Shown: piece after piece, positions 40,810 to 41,252 of the stretch | Position numbering within the stretch: the stretch's first letter is position 1 | Layout: each line of letters begins with the position of its first letter | Source of the DNA: JAFGTP01 sp964498725 | GTDB lineage: Bacteria; Fidelibacterota; UBA2242; JAFGTP01 | NCBI GenBank assembly: GCA_964498725.1 | Contig: CAZCHS010000018.1 | Coordinates: 1 to 41,252, forward strand | Length of the DNA stretch: 41,252 bases | Reading direction: 5' to 3' | Notes under the pieces: model-generated | Databases searched by the model: none | Seen by the model: the letters and a program-made list of their open reading frames with translations, nothing else | Told to the model about the DNA's origin: nothing | Position numbers and translations under genes: made by a program

Positions 40810-41199
40810 CTATTTCTTTTGCAAATTTCTGATTGGCAAAAACAGCTTATCCGGCAGTGTCTCCCAGGTGAACCAGTCCCATTTTTCGCATTTGTGAGGT
40901 TCTCTGTTTTTAAGGTCACCGGTAGCATATTCGCATTCCATAAAGATAGTGACATAGTGCTTGTTTTCTCTGGTGAAAATATCATTGGTGACAAAGAAAA
41001 ATCGAATATTTTTGATTTCCAGGTTGGTTTCTTCCCGGACTTCCCGCCGGGCGCAATCCGCCCAGGATTCGCCGAATTCCAGGTGTCCGCCGGGAAAACT
41101 CCAACTGCCTTCGCCATGAGCATTCATTCTTTTTCCCAGCAGAATTTTTCCATTATGGTTCACTATGACACCAACGCCAATTTTGGGTCTGTTCTTCAT
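40810..41199 (-). CDS. Nudix hydrolase
   Basis: A 129-residue MutT-like protein. The Nudix box runs from G38: G-x5-E44-x7-R52-E53-V-R-E56-E57, with asparagine at the usual final glycine (N59). 'PKIGVGVIVNHNGKILLGKR' and 'GEGSWSFPGGHLEFGES' resemble the NUDT15/nucleotide-triphosphate-pyrophosphatase branch. It hydrolyses a nucleoside diphosphate-linked substrate, probably a modified nucleotide or a CDP/ADP-sugar. An AGAGAAG site lies before the ATG. The right palindrome cluster follows its stop codon after 34 bases. The remaining 53 bases of the window hold nothing recognisable. Confidence 0.93.
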   Translation of the reverse strand: MKNRPKIGVGVIVNHNGKILLGKRMNAHGEGSWSFPGGHLEFGESWADCARREVREETNLEIKNIRFFFVTNDIFTRENKHYVTIFMECEYATGDLKNREPHKCEKWDWFTWETLPDKLFLPIRNLQKK

Positions 41200-41252
41200 A
41201 ATATTCTTCTCTTATTTTGTATAAAAAGTAATAATAAAAAATGACAACTTAA

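Noticed and set aside
40641..41123. 160-codon minus-strand ORF over the Nudix gene and repeats
   Set aside because: Different frame from the Nudix gene with its perfect Nudix box; part of the translation comes from the palindromes.

Overview
The window looks like a chromosomal segment from a diderm bacterium of the Bacteroidota/FCB type, possibly an uncultured relative such as Neomarinimicrobiota or Calditrichota. The evidence is a TonB-dependent receptor with a carboxypeptidase-regulatory-like N-terminal domain, several lipobox lipoproteins, a SPOR-domain lipoprotein, an outer-membrane lipocalin and a cobalamin receptor/surface-lipoprotein pair. The taxonomic call is inference. Coding regions are moderately AT-rich. 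TTG and GTG starts occur, and intergenic regions carry many palindromic repeats.

Layout. 1-3.4 kb is a gene-poor accessory patch: a two-gene operon (small protein plus a two-helix zinc-ribbon protein), dispersed palindromic repeats, an MNT/HEPN pair, and a GIY-YIG nuclease gene lying between an intact tRNA-Asp and a scrambled tRNA-Asp fragment. 3.6-7.3 kb holds ychF, a ttcA-like gene, an exported protein and a lipoprotein hydrolase. 7.4-7.6 kb has tRNA-Pro and tRNA-Arg. 7.8-10.3 kb has a GH95-type alpha-L-fucosidase lipoprotein, followed by a decayed transposase and an inverted copy of the repeat near 1.45 kb. 11.2-16.6 kb is a self-regulated TetR / RND / LolA-like / outer-membrane barrel cassette with a cupin gene, followed by an SDR dehydrogenase. 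17.6-21.5 kb, on the minus strand, has a flavin reductase-like gene, a cysteine-less peroxiredoxin homologue and two class C beta-lactamase-fold hydrolases. 21.7-25.0 kb is a cobalamin uptake locus: riboswitch, BtuB-like receptor and BtuG-like lipoprotein. 25-31.7 kb has hemerythrin, mannose-6-phosphate isomerase, a Na+/solute symporter, an HGSNAT/NagX-like membrane protein, a HAD phosphatase and a probable barrel protein. 31.7-36.5 kb has a SPOR lipoprotein, ndk, a cyclic-2,3-diphosphoglycerate-synthetase-family gene beside a carbamate kinase gene, and a Blc-type lipocalin.

The most unusual part is 36.5-40.8 kb. A single 1262-residue type IIG restriction-modification protein carries a complete-looking Y1/HUH (REP-associated tyrosine transposase-like) domain inside its adenine methyltransferase domain, just before the NPPY motif. 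The gene is bracketed on both sides by clusters of a 20-bp palindrome, and two diverged copies of that palindrome lie in frame inside the coding sequence. One of these sits at the C-terminal edge of the HUH domain. This suggests that a REP/RAYT-like system has merged with a restriction-modification gene. A Nudix hydrolase gene closes the window.
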